Shown here: piece after piece, positions 1 to 7,705 of the stretch
How positions within the stretch are numbered: position 1 is the first letter of the stretch
How the letters are laid out: each line of letters starts with the position of its first letter
Origin: Spirochaetaceae bacterium
Lineage (GTDB): Bacteria > Spirochaetota > Spirochaetia > Treponematales > Rectinemataceae
Length of the DNA: 14,199 nucleotides
Assembly (NCBI GenBank): GCA_003452735.1
Contig: DMNL01000067.1
Span: 1-14,199, forward strand
Direction of reading: 5' to 3'
Notes under the pieces: generated by a model
Seen by the model: only the letters and a program-made list of their open reading frames with translations
Told to the model about the DNA's origin: nothing
Databases searched by the model: none
Position numbers and translations under genes: made by a program

Positions 1-1216
1 CTGCTGACTTTACTTGAAGACCTGTAATTTTCGCTGCAGATTCGAAAGATGTATTCATGGTTTCGGCTTTGAATTCATTTGCCTTTGCCAGAGCCCAAGA
101 CTCCAGCACACTCTTTTCTTTGTCGAAAATATAGCTTTTTACTTCATCTAGGACGGATTGCTTTGAAAAATCGGGAGGACTCGATTCGCTGTTTATTTGG
201 TAAAAAGCCCAGGTGTTACCAGTTTGCTTGTAGACTGGTGAAATCTCACCTTTCTTGAGACTCATGAGATTCTCTGCATCTTTCTCATCCAGGAATTCGC
301 TTTTAAGATCATAAAAAGTCCTAGTGCCCATATCGCCACCCTTGTCGGCATATATATCCTTTGAATGACTTTTTGCAGCATCTTCAAAAGAAAGGCTATT
401 TGCTTTGATTTGGGCTAAGACTTTTTTTGCATCTTTTTCTGATGTGCTAATAGTGATCTTTGATAGGCCAATCGTCCTGAATAGAGATTCGTGAGATTTA
501 GCCCATTCGAGCGTTTCCTCTGCAGGGAAGTCCGCATAGGAGATGTTTACATACTGAATTGCGCGTTGTGGCTTTGCCATAGATGCTACAAATTCAATTT
601 CAGCTGTGGAAGGAGAGGCTGACATAAGATCATTGTAGTAGTTTTGAATTAGCATATCTTCACGGATTCTATTTCTGATAGAAAGACGGGTCGCAGCAGA
701 GGTGCTATTGTATTTTTCCAGGGAAAATTTTCCATCTACCTGGAATTGGGAATTTTTCGATACTTCTTCATCTATTGTTTCTTCGCTGATTTTCATACCA
801 GATCGCTTTGCCGAATCGAGGATCGCCGTACGTATCACTGTATTTTGATATGCAAGACGCCATACTTGATAGGCGTAGAGCTGTGATTGCGTCTCGTCAA
901 GGCCTTGCTGTCGAAGGTAGTCATTTATTTGCGATACCTGCTCGGCAAAATAAGATCCTGAGGTATACTGTATTGGATTGCCATTCCACGATCCAAAAGA
1001 AGGAATCTTACCGCTGGCGCTCGTGCCAGAGCTAATGCTTGGAATAAGCACGAAAGCAATAATAGTAAGCACAAGGATGATTATTGTACCAATATAAACA
1101 AATGGATTCTTTATGGTTTTCTTGAGGGTGGTCTTGGCTTGCTTATTATTGCTTTTTTTTTCGCTGGATTTCTTATTGCCTGTTTTTGCTTGTTTTTCGT
1201 TTTCTTCGGATGCCAT
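1..1216 (-). CDS. Membrane-anchored parvulin-type peptidyl-prolyl isomerase (SurA_N/PpiC, PpiD-like), partial at window edge
   Basis: My reading of the minus strand from ATG at 1216 is open for 405 codons to the window edge, so the C-terminus is missing. The first ~37 residues are Lys/Asn/Gln-rich and probably cytoplasmic. One hydrophobic segment at about residues 39-59 should act as an uncleaved signal anchor. A SurA_N-like helical region spans about 85-205. A PpiC rotamase-like domain lies at about 250-342, with the family-typical FEDAAKSHSKD and DKGGDMGTR stretches. Such proteins are periplasmic folding factors for secreted and outer-membrane proteins. The start is supported by AAAGGA six bases upstream. 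The gene lies 55 bases downstream of the transferase gene on the same strand, so the two may be cotranscribed. A nine-A run lies early in the coding strand (1153-1161). The family call is firm; PpiD-like versus another SurA_N_3 paralogue is open. Confidence 0.85.
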   Translation of the reverse strand, partial: MASEENEKQAKTGNKKSSEKKSNNKQAKTTLKKTIKNPFVYIGTIIILVLTIIAFVLIPSISSGTSASGKIPSFGSWNGNPIQYTSGSYFAEQVSQINDYLRQQGLDETQSQLYAYQVWRLAYQNTVIRTAILDSAKRSGMKISEETIDEEVSKNSQFQVDGKFSLEKYNSTSAATRLSIRNRIREDMLIQNYYNDLMSASPSTAEIEFVASMAKPQRAIQYVNISYADFPAEETLEWAKSHESLFRTIGLSKITISTSEKDAKKVLAQIKANSLSFEDAAKSHSKDIYADKGGDMGTRTFYDLKSEFLDEKDAENLMSLKKGEISPVYKQTGNTWAFYQINSESSPPDFSKQSVLDEVKSYIFDKEKSVLESWALAKANEFKAETMNTSFESAAKITGLQVKSA

Positions 1217-1271
1217 TAGTTGTCCTTTCATCCATAATCCTATAAAAATGCTGCATTAAACTATCATGAGG

Positions 1272-2198
1272 CTATGGAATAGTCAACGAGAGTCCTGGCC
1301 ATTCCCGCCTTGAAAGATAAGTTATAGCTTCCTTCCTAGAAAAAAATCTCTTCCAAGGATTTGGATTATCTATATTTTCATCGGCAATAGATATCTCGAA
1401 GGGTGATATTCGCGCTTTGTAATCCATTTTGGGTGCTCCTGGCACCCAAAAGCCAAGATAATAGTAATGCTCATTTTCATAACCGATTGCTGCGATTTGA
1501 TTTTTTGTATAACCAGGTTCCAGTTTACACGATATTCTATTCTCATAAAAATAAGAAACTGATTCTCCCTTTATTTCCTTATTTGGCAAAAGATATTTTG
1601 CGTTTTTTACAAAACTGCTTAGGTAGGATTCAGCAAGGATCGAGTAAAATCCTAGACTCCGTCCTTTTTCGTCGGGATCAAAAGAGAAATAAACAGAAGA
1701 CAGCCCGTCATCTAAAGGATCTACATGGCTTACTGCTAGAAGTTTTCTGTCTTCATTATTATCTCGATATTCAAATATTAGACTCCATGGTTCTAAGAGA
1801 TTGTTATAAGAGTCTTCTGCGAGGTCTTTGAGAGGTATGGAGTGTTTCCATAGAGAATAGCGTTGCCATAGCATGAAGTGCTCTGCACGGAAGATTGGCG
1901 GAGTAGGGATAATGACTATATCCTTGTTCTTTCGTAGGATTCTATTCAGAGAAAACGTGAGTTGTATTGACATAGGCTCAAGCCTTAATGGGATACAGAG
2001 TTCACAGCTAGGACACTCCATACGATAGATATTTTTGCCATGTCTTCTCCATCCAGTCGATATCAAGGCACTATATAATCGAGGGTCAACTTCATCTTGA
2101 AAAACTAGTAAGTTCATTAGAGTTTGATGATTATTGAAAAGGTAAGGGCATGTTCCTTGTGCTCCAAAATAAAGGATTACTTTATTCTCCGTAGTCAT
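1272..2198 (-). CDS. Aminoacyl-tRNA-protein transferase (ATE/Bpt family), divergent
   Basis: Predicted to transfer an amino acid (Leu in Bpt enzymes, Arg in Ate enzymes) from aminoacyl-tRNA to the N-terminus of a protein, making an N-degron in the cytosol. N-terminal family marks are CPYL at 17-20 and a Cys cluster, CPSCELCIPLRL, at 62-73. They are followed by FSLNRILRKNKD (82-93) and a WQRYSLWKH stretch (111-119) corresponding to the family RY..RH motif. The GNAT-like C-terminal half shows LSSVYFSFDPD (166-176), RSLGFYSI (180-187) and YYYLGFWVPGAPKMDYKAR (245-263). At 308 residues it is longer than typical Bpt proteins (about 230-280). The excess is mainly a segment at about 197-244 between the SLG helix and the YLG strand, plus a C-terminal tail. 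AAGGA at 2206-2210 supports the start. Which amino acid is transferred cannot be read from the sequence, so no symbol is assigned. Confidence 0.82.
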   Translation of the reverse strand: MTTENKVILYFGAQGTCPYLFNNHQTLMNLLVFQDEVDPRLYSALISTGWRRHGKNIYRMECPSCELCIPLRLEPMSIQLTFSLNRILRKNKDIVIIPTPPIFRAEHFMLWQRYSLWKHSIPLKDLAEDSYNNLLEPWSLIFEYRDNNEDRKLLAVSHVDPLDDGLSSVYFSFDPDEKGRSLGFYSILAESYLSSFVKNAKYLLPNKEIKGESVSYFYENRISCKLEPGYTKNQIAAIGYENEHYYYLGFWVPGAPKMDYKARISPFEISIADENIDNPNPWKRFFSRKEAITYLSRREWPGLSLTIP

Positions 2199-2266
2199 AA
2201 CTCTTTCCTTGAGCCGCGCTACATCGCTATTAAGGCATTAATTCTGTCTAGAAAAGCCTTTTTGTA

Positions 2267-2295
2267 GCTTGATTGTTGTTCGTAGTCTGTATAAT
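2267..2295 (+). promoter_or_regulatory. Predicted sigma-70-type promoter for the plus-strand cluster
   Basis: A perfect TATAAT lies at 2290-2295, 17 bases downstream of a weak -35-like GCTTGA at 2267-2272. A TTGATT at 2270-2275 is an alternative -35 with a 15-base spacer. The -10 box ends only eight bases before the ATG at 2304, so transcription would start at about 2302-2304, at or next to the start codon. It is the best promoter-like sequence I see in the 105-base divergent region and would drive the adenosyltransferase and possibly the genes after it. Inferred from sequence only. Confidence 0.55.
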
Positions 2296-2303
2296 TTTAC
2301 TAT

Positions 2304-2825
2304 ATGAGCATTATTACTAAAACAGGCGATGAGGGCATAACTGGCCTCTGGTCTGGTGAAAAAATAGGCAAGGATTCTCCAAGGGTTGAGGCTTATGGCA
2401 CTATCGATGAACTCTCTTCTGCTCTTGGAATAGCTCGTCATCTCTGTATTCAAGACAATGTGCTTTGCGCAATCGAGTATATCCAGCGCCTTCTATTTAG
2501 AGTAGGTGGGGAATTGGCATCTCTGAGCATGCCTTTCGATAATCCTATCAACGAAGATGATGAAAAGACAATTGAAGATAAAACCAAAGAACTTGAAATG
2601 CGAATTCCTATAAGGAGTTTCGTTGTGCCAGGAATGACAGGAGGTTCAGCAGCGTTAGATTTGGCGAGAACCATTGCTCGCAGAGCAGAGCGTCGTGTAG
2701 TCGCTCTTTCAAGAATAGAGGATGTTTCGCCTGTGTTGATGCGCACTCTCAATAGATTGTCTGATTATATATACATGCTCGCTCGCGAAGAAGAAGCAGC
2801 ACAAGGAAAGCTAACCTTTGTCTAA
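2304..2825 (+). CDS. pduO: Cob(I)alamin adenosyltransferase, PduO type
   Basis: Transfers the 5'-deoxyadenosyl group of ATP to cob(I)alamin to make adenosylcobalamin, the cofactor of radical mutases, dehydratases and some ribonucleotide reductases. The 173-residue length fits a single-domain PduO-type enzyme. The N-terminal ATP-binding signature TKTGDEGITGL is at 5-15, and RVEAYGTIDELSSALG at 27-42 is characteristic. FVVPG is at 106-110, the helix ARTIARRAERRVVAL at 121-135 carries conserved Arg residues, and LNRLSDYIYMLAR at 149-161 closes the active-site signature. The N-terminal match makes the ATG at 2304 the natural start, yet no Shine-Dalgarno precedes it: the upstream bases are the AT-rich promoter -10 region. 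The message may therefore be leaderless. htrA follows 77 bases downstream. No other B12 gene is visible here, which fits a salvage role. Confidence 0.93.
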   Translation: MSIITKTGDEGITGLWSGEKIGKDSPRVEAYGTIDELSSALGIARHLCIQDNVLCAIEYIQRLLFRVGGELASLSMPFDNPINEDDEKTIEDKTKELEMRIPIRSFVVPGMTGGSAALDLARTIARRAERRVVALSRIEDVSPVLMRTLNRLSDYIYMLAREEEAAQGKLTFV

Positions 2826-2887
2826 GATATCCTAGATAAAAGAGCTTTGCTTGTTGACAGCAGAAATCGGGAAAAGGAGCGAGAATT

Positions 2888-2894
2888 AAGGAGG
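2888..2894 (+). promoter_or_regulatory. Strong ribosome binding site of htrA
   Basis: AAGGAGG, an excellent match to the anti-Shine-Dalgarno sequence, lies eight bases before the ATG at 2903. It fixes the htrA start and contrasts with the SD-less gene immediately upstream, so htrA translation should be initiated independently. Confidence 0.85.
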
Positions 2895-2902
2895 TACTCG
2901 AA

Positions 2903-4174
2903 ATGAAGTTATATTCAAAGGCGCAGATATGCATGGTCATTGCTGTCTCTGTGGCTTTGACAGCCTTATCGATTGTAGGTATTGTTTTTGTTATTGATAA
3001 GCATGCTCAGAGCCAATCTACGATGATTATGGCTTCTCAACCTGCCAAAGATACCGAGGAAGATGTGTATTTTCCCGAAATAACTAGCTTAGGTAGCCAG
3101 GATGATCAAACTGTAGGTCTTCCTTTGCAAATTGCGAATTCAGCCCAAAGTATGAGCGGATACAGTGCGGATGAGATTGAAAATATTTCTATCTATGAAA
3201 AATACAACGAATCTGTGGTCAACATCAACACTGAAGTATTAGGTATCAATTGGTTTCTAGAACCTGTACCTCAAAGTGGAGGCTCGGGCTCTGGAAGCAT
3301 CATAGATGAGCAGGGATATATTCTTACCAACAATCATGTAGTCGAAGGAGCGTATAAGCTCTATGTGAGCCTTGCAGATGGCAGCCGCTATGAGGCAAAG
3401 CTAATTGGTACAGATCCCGAGAGTGACTTGGCTGTGATAAAGTTTTCTCCAGAACCGGGGAAAAAGCTTAGACCTATTCCTTTCGGAACATCGAAGGATC
3501 TAAAAGTAGGTCAGAAGGTCTTAGCAATAGGCAATCCATTCGGTCTTGAGAGGACATTGACGGCGGGAATTATCTCTGGCTTAGGGCGTCCAATTCAGGA
3601 AAGCGAAACTATTATTCTTCAAAATATGATCCAGACTGATGCATCTATCAATCCTGGGAACTCCGGAGGTCCTCTATTCAACATGAGAGGAGAGATGATT
3701 GGCATAAATACCATGATCTATTCACCATCTGGCGGTTCGGTGGGAATAGGATTCGCAATTCCAGTAGACACTGCGGTTCGGATTGTTCCTCAGCTCATAA
3801 AGAATGGACAAGTTAGGAGAGGTTGGATCGAGATGCAGGTAATTCAACTTTTCCCAGATCTTGTCAACTATCTACGCCAGACCGGAAAAGCCGCACCTGT
3901 AGAAACTGGGCTTCTCATATCGACAGTAACTTCGGGTGGCAATGCAGAAAAAGCAGGCCTCAAAGGTGGTACTACTGCAGTGCGCTATAGATCGACAGTG
4001 TTCTATATCGGCGGAGATATTATAGTGAGTATCGATGGGAAACCTGTCACCAAAATTGCAGAACTATATGCAGCGCTAGAAGATACAAGTCCTGGGCAAC
4101 GCGTTACTGTCGAATTCTATCGCGGCTCGAAAAAGATGAGCACTACAGTTGTTCTGGCGGAGCGAAAGAGGTGA
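2903..4174 (+). CDS. htrA: HtrA/DegP-family trypsin-like serine protease with one PDZ domain
   Basis: A periplasmic quality-control protease that degrades or holds misfolded envelope proteins. Residues 9-31 form a hydrophobic membrane segment after a short basic start. No obvious signal-peptidase site follows, so it is probably a membrane anchor. A variable linker runs to about residue 90. The chymotrypsin-fold domain has its catalytic triad at His145 (LTNNHVVEG), Asp175 (ESDLAVIK) and Ser254 (NPGNSGGPLF). A single PDZ domain covers about 303-420, with the AGLKGG and GGDIIVSIDGKPV signatures; its carboxylate-binding region is interrupted by a short insert around 357-368, as seen in many bacterial HtrA relatives. 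The 423-residue length suits a one-PDZ (DegS/HtrA-like) architecture. Its TGA stop overlaps the GTG start of uvrB by four bases, implying translational coupling. I see no stress-type promoter directly upstream. Confidence 0.93.
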   Translation: MKLYSKAQICMVIAVSVALTALSIVGIVFVIDKHAQSQSTMIMASQPAKDTEEDVYFPEITSLGSQDDQTVGLPLQIANSAQSMSGYSADEIENISIYEKYNESVVNINTEVLGINWFLEPVPQSGGSGSGSIIDEQGYILTNNHVVEGAYKLYVSLADGSRYEAKLIGTDPESDLAVIKFSPEPGKKLRPIPFGTSKDLKVGQKVLAIGNPFGLERTLTAGIISGLGRPIQESETIILQNMIQTDASINPGNSGGPLFNMRGEMIGINTMIYSPSGGSVGIGFAIPVDTAVRIVPQLIKNGQVRRGWIEMQVIQLFPDLVNYLRQTGKAAPVETGLLISTVTSGGNAEKAGLKGGTTAVRYRSTVFYIGGDIIVSIDGKPVTKIAELYAALEDTSPGQRVTVEFYRGSKKMSTTVVLAERKR

Positions 4175-6153
4175 AGCCTTTTAGGGTTGTTGCTCCTTTT
4201 CAGCCAGCGGGCGATCAAGCTCAAGCAATCGAGACTATCTCAAAAGCCATTAAAAAGGGCGAAAAGTATGTGACGCTGAAAGGGGTAACAGGTTCTGGGA
4301 AGACATACACCATGGCAAAAGTCATCGAAGTTATCCAGAAACCCACCCTCGTGATTTCGCACAACAAGACATTATCTGCCCAACTATACCGCGAGTTCAA
4401 AGAATTCTTTCCAGAGAACGCCGTTGAGTATTTTGTCTCCTATTATGACTACTACCAACCAGAAGCCTATGTCCCTTCCAAAGATCTCTATATCGAAAAA
4501 GACTCGGATATCAATGAAGAGATTGATCGAATGCGTCTATCTGCAACCGCTTCGCTTATGGAGCGAAGAGATGTAGTGATTGTAGCGACAGTCTCTTGCA
4601 TATATGGATTAGGTTCGCCTGACCTATATCGTGAGATGAGGTTGTACCTAGACAGAGGTCAAATCATAGATATTGATGAAATTAAGCGGAATCTCATAAG
4701 CCTCCAATATGAACGAAATGATATGGTATTAGAGCGCGGTCGCTTCAGGATTCGTGGGGATGTTTTGGAGATCTTTCCTGCCTATCTAGAGGATGCCTAT
4801 CGAATTGAGCTAGATTTCGATACCATCGCGCGCATACGTCGCTTAGATCCGCTTACAGGTGAAGCATCGAATGAACTAGAAGAAGCAATAATCTATCCAG
4901 CAAAACACTTCGTTATGCCGGAAGACATGGTTCAGCGGGCGATAGATAGCATACGGAATGAGTTGGAGGAACGATACCGATATTTTATCGAACATGGAAA
5001 GTATCTCGAGGCTGAGCGCATAAAATCACGAACAGAATATGATATAGAGATGCTTAGTGAAATGGGATACTGCAGTGGCATAGAGAATTATTCTGCGCCA
5101 CTCTCCAATCGCAAGCCAGGAGAAAGGCCTGGAGTATTGCTCGATTATTTTCCAAAGGATTTTATATGTTTTATCGATGAGTCGCATGTGACATTGCCTC
5201 AGCTTGGAGCAATGTATAATGGCGATCATAGCCGAAAACTATCGCTTGTCGATTATGGCTTTCGATTGCCTTGTGCATTAGACAATAGGCCTCTTAGGAT
5301 CGATGAATTCGAGTCGATTGTGTCACAGACAATATATGTTTCGGCCACACCCGGCGAGATTGAGCTTAAGAGATCCAAAACTCTAGCAGAGCAGGTAATT
5401 CGTCCTACAGGGCTTGTGGATCCAGAAATTATCGTTCATCCCACCGAAGGCCAGATGGAAGATATCTATGCAAGAGTTCGCGAGAGAGCTAAACAAGGCG
5501 AAAGAAGTCTTATTATAACGCTAACAAAGAAAATGGCAGAAGAGCTAACCGATTACCTGAGCGGACTTGGTCTTCGAGTCCGCTATATACACTCAGAGGT
5601 AGAGACTATTGAGCGTGTCGAGATTCTGACGCAGTTGCGTGCGGGGGAATTCGATGTTCTGGTAGGAATAAACCTATTACGAGAAGGCATAGACCTGCCA
5701 GAAGTATCATTTATTGCAATTCTCGATGCCGACAAAATAGGTTTCTTGCGTTCAGAGACAAGTCTTATTCAGATCATAGGAAGAGCAGCGCGCAATGCAG
5801 CAGGCCTTGTTGTAATGTATGCCGATGTCATAAGCCCAGCTATGAAGAATGCCATTTCGGAGACTGAGCGCAGGAGAAAAATGCAGCAAGCTTATAATCT
5901 TGAACATGGGATAACTCCTAGAACAATTAGTAAAAAGATCCAGGATATCCTCGAGCGCCATAAGGAAGAGAGAATAGAAGCTTCTCAAGGTGAAATCGAG
6001 ATGCTTAGGCACACACACAACTTGCTGGTTCCTGAGCAAAGAAAATCTCTAATAAAAGAGCTTGAGAAACTTATGTTCGAACATGCAAAGAATCTGGAAT
6101 TCGAACAAGCAGCAATAATACGCGATGAGATTTCAAAATTAAAAGATTTGTAA
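4171..6153 (+). CDS. uvrB: Excinuclease ABC subunit B
   Basis: The damage-verification subunit of nucleotide excision repair: it receives DNA from UvrA, probes the strand with its beta-hairpin and recruits UvrC. All key parts are present in 660 residues. Walker A GVTGSGKT is at 38-45, the beta-hairpin region rich in Tyr (YYDYYQPEAYVP) at 91-102, and helicase motif II as DESH at 336-339. The C-terminal helicase half includes GINLLREGIDLPE and the motif VI stretch QIIGRAARN. The C-terminal UVR domain that contacts UvrC/UvrA is at about 625-660. The start codon is GTG, fixed by homology of the first residues and by its four-base overlap (GTGA) with the htrA stop. GGAG near 4159 could serve as an SD, but reinitiation after htrA is likely. 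No uvrA or uvrC is in the window. Confidence 0.98.
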   Translation: MKPFRVVAPFQPAGDQAQAIETISKAIKKGEKYVTLKGVTGSGKTYTMAKVIEVIQKPTLVISHNKTLSAQLYREFKEFFPENAVEYFVSYYDYYQPEAYVPSKDLYIEKDSDINEEIDRMRLSATASLMERRDVVIVATVSCIYGLGSPDLYREMRLYLDRGQIIDIDEIKRNLISLQYERNDMVLERGRFRIRGDVLEIFPAYLEDAYRIELDFDTIARIRRLDPLTGEASNELEEAIIYPAKHFVMPEDMVQRAIDSIRNELEERYRYFIEHGKYLEAERIKSRTEYDIEMLSEMGYCSGIENYSAPLSNRKPGERPGVLLDYFPKDFICFIDESHVTLPQLGAMYNGDHSRKLSLVDYGFRLPCALDNRPLRIDEFESIVSQTIYVSATPGEIELKRSKTLAEQVIRPTGLVDPEIIVHPTEGQMEDIYARVRERAKQGERSLIITLTKKMAEELTDYLSGLGLRVRYIHSEVETIERVEILTQLRAGEFDVLVGINLLREGIDLPEVSFIAILDADKIGFLRSETSLIQIIGRAARNAAGLVVMYADVISPAMKNAISETERRRKMQQAYNLEHGITPRTISKKIQDILERHKEERIEASQGEIEMLRHTHNLLVPEQRKSLIKELEKLMFEHAKNLEFEQAAIIRDEISKLKDL

Positions 6154-6164
6154 AGGTATTAGAT

Positions 6165-7166
6165 ATGTTGAATAACAATAACCAAGATGATTTCTATGTG
6201 ATCGATGCACACTGCGATACGCTTATGGCCATCACAGGTCGGAGCATGAACAAAGAAGAGAGAAATCCGCGCGATTTTTTTGCTGATAATACTTCGGTGC
6301 ATTTGGATTTCCCTAAGCTAGTCCGAGGTCGTGTTGTATGCCAGGTCATGGCTATTTTCCTTGAAGATTCACAACTTCAGGAGGCAACCAGCGAAACCAT
6401 GGCTATGATCGATTCGTTCGAATCTCTCTTGAAGTTCGCTCCCAAAGAATTCTTTCTTGCAAAGGATGGCGCAGATGTACATAGAGCTCTAGAGACAAAA
6501 AGCGTTTGCGCTATACTCTCGATAGAGGGGGCGGAAGCCTTAGGAGATTCGCTAGAAAGTCTTGATATATTCTATCAGCGCGGAGTTAGAGCTATTGGCT
6601 TGACTTGGAATAGACGTAATGCTTTTGGTCGAGGTCTAAAAGCCGAAGGAAGCGATGGCCTTACTTCGCTCGGCAAAGAGCTTGTCGAGAAGATGGAGGA
6701 AATGCATGTTCTCGTCGATGTGGCACATCTAGGCGAGGAGGGTTTCTGGGATGTTGCTGACATATCCACTGGTCCATTTGTTGCATCTCATGCAAACGCT
6801 CGCGGAATTCTCGATCATCCAAGAAACTTAAGCGATTCCCAAATCAGGGCAATTGCCGATCATGGTGGTGCTATTGGCTGCGTGTTTGTTCCCTACTTTG
6901 TCACAAAAGATCCCAAAGACTGCAGCCTAGAAGCCTTCTTGCTTCATATCGATCATATAGTGCGCATAGGAGGTATCGAGAGCTGTGCCATAGGTTCTGA
7001 TTTTGATGGATTTTTGCCACAGGAAGGCAAAGTGATTCAAGATGCAGGAGAGTTTCCGCTTCTATATAGCGCGCTTAGAAGGCATGGTTATAGTCATGAA
7101 GCAGCCCAGAAAATACTGGGTAGAAACTGGCTAAGAATCTTCGATGATGTATTTGGTTCTATATGA
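6165..7166 (+). CDS. Membrane-dipeptidase family (peptidase M19, renal dipeptidase-like) metallohydrolase
   Basis: A 333-residue TIM-barrel zinc amidohydrolase of the M19 family, whose members cleave dipeptides, often with a D-residue at the second position. The metal-site motifs are all recognisable: His16 and Asp18 (DAHCDTL), the bridging Glu121 (SIEGAEAL), His188 (VDVAHLG), His209 (VASHANAR) and the catalytic Asp in GSDFDG at 277-282. NARGILDHPRNLSD (211-224) is also a family signature. There is no signal peptide, so it should be cytosolic and may salvage peptides or peptidoglycan-derived dipeptides; the true substrate cannot be read from sequence. It begins 11 bases after uvrB with AAGG-type SD bases overlapping the uvrB stop, and its stop overlaps the shikimate kinase start by four bases (ATGA). 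It is therefore embedded in the same transcription unit. Confidence 0.92.
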   Translation: MLNNNNQDDFYVIDAHCDTLMAITGRSMNKEERNPRDFFADNTSVHLDFPKLVRGRVVCQVMAIFLEDSQLQEATSETMAMIDSFESLLKFAPKEFFLAKDGADVHRALETKSVCAILSIEGAEALGDSLESLDIFYQRGVRAIGLTWNRRNAFGRGLKAEGSDGLTSLGKELVEKMEEMHVLVDVAHLGEEGFWDVADISTGPFVASHANARGILDHPRNLSDSQIRAIADHGGAIGCVFVPYFVTKDPKDCSLEAFLLHIDHIVRIGGIESCAIGSDFDGFLPQEGKVIQDAGEFPLLYSALRRHGYSHEAAQKILGRNWLRIFDDVFGSI

Positions 7167-7705
7167 AGAAAATTGCGTTGATTGGCATGATGGGCTCTGG
7201 GAAGAGCGAAATTGGCTGTCTTCTTGCTCGCAATTATGGAATCGATTTTATAGATATGGATAGATCAATTGAAGAGAACACAAAGACCACAATACCGGCA
7301 ATCTTCCGCGATTTTGGAGAGGAATATTTTAGAGATTTAGAAGAAAATCAGCTCGCCATAATGGCCGCAACTCCTCGTTCTTTCGTGCTTTCCTGTGGAG
7401 GCGGCGTAGTTTTGCGCGACTTTAACCGCATGATCCTAAAAAATTCTTTCCTTACTATCTGGCTGGATGTATCGATAGCCGAACTGAAAAGAAGACTCCA
7501 AGACCAAAGACATCAAAGGCCACTTCTTCAGTCAGAGGAGTGGGAATCGAAAATAGAAGAGATCTATTGCCAACGCCATGAGCTCTATAGGAGTGCAGCA
7601 AGAATCCGCTATGCATGGGAGAATAATCATTCGCTCGAAGAGAGTGCAATCGATATCCAAAAGCTCATCGACGCCGCTCATAATGGTATATCAGGAAGAA
7701 CTTGA
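7163..7705 (+). CDS. aroK: Shikimate kinase
   Basis: Phosphorylates shikimate at the 3-OH with ATP, the fifth step of chorismate and aromatic amino acid synthesis in the cytosol. The 180-residue length is normal. The Walker A loop GMMGSGKS is at 8-15, the substrate- and Mg-binding DMD at 31-33, and shikimate-contacting Arg57 in FRDLE. The glycine triplet of SCGGGVVL is at 79-81, the lid Arg119 in RPLL, and a conserved Arg138 follows in YCQRHELY. The ATG overlaps the dipeptidase stop (ATGA), so translation is probably coupled. Other aromatic-pathway genes are not adjacent. The last 28 bases overlap the end of the opposing ABC ATPase gene. AroK and AroL cannot be separated here; aroK is used by convention. 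Confidence 0.94.
   Translation: MKKIALIGMMGSGKSEIGCLLARNYGIDFIDMDRSIEENTKTTIPAIFRDFGEEYFRDLEENQLAIMAATPRSFVLSCGGGVVLRDFNRMILKNSFLTIWLDVSIAELKRRLQDQRHQRPLLQSEEWESKIEEIYCQRHELYRSAARIRYAWENNHSLEESAIDIQKLIDAAHNGISGRT

Noticed and set aside
808..1035. 75-codon plus-strand open frame
   Set aside because: It is antisense to the isomerase gene, whose frame is open throughout and has domain matches.
1403..1831. 142-codon plus-strand open frame
   Set aside because: It lies wholly antisense to the well-supported ATE/Bpt gene, has no SD and resembles no known protein.
2232..2260. AAGGC...GCCTT inverted repeat followed by TTT in the divergent region
   Set aside because: The stem is only 5 bp with a 19-base loop and the T run is short. 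It also lies upstream of the plus-strand promoter, where a terminator would have no gene to end.
2854..2859. Perfect TTGACA upstream of htrA
   Set aside because: No -10-like hexamer occurs 16-18 bases downstream (the region is GAG-rich), so I do not call a promoter.
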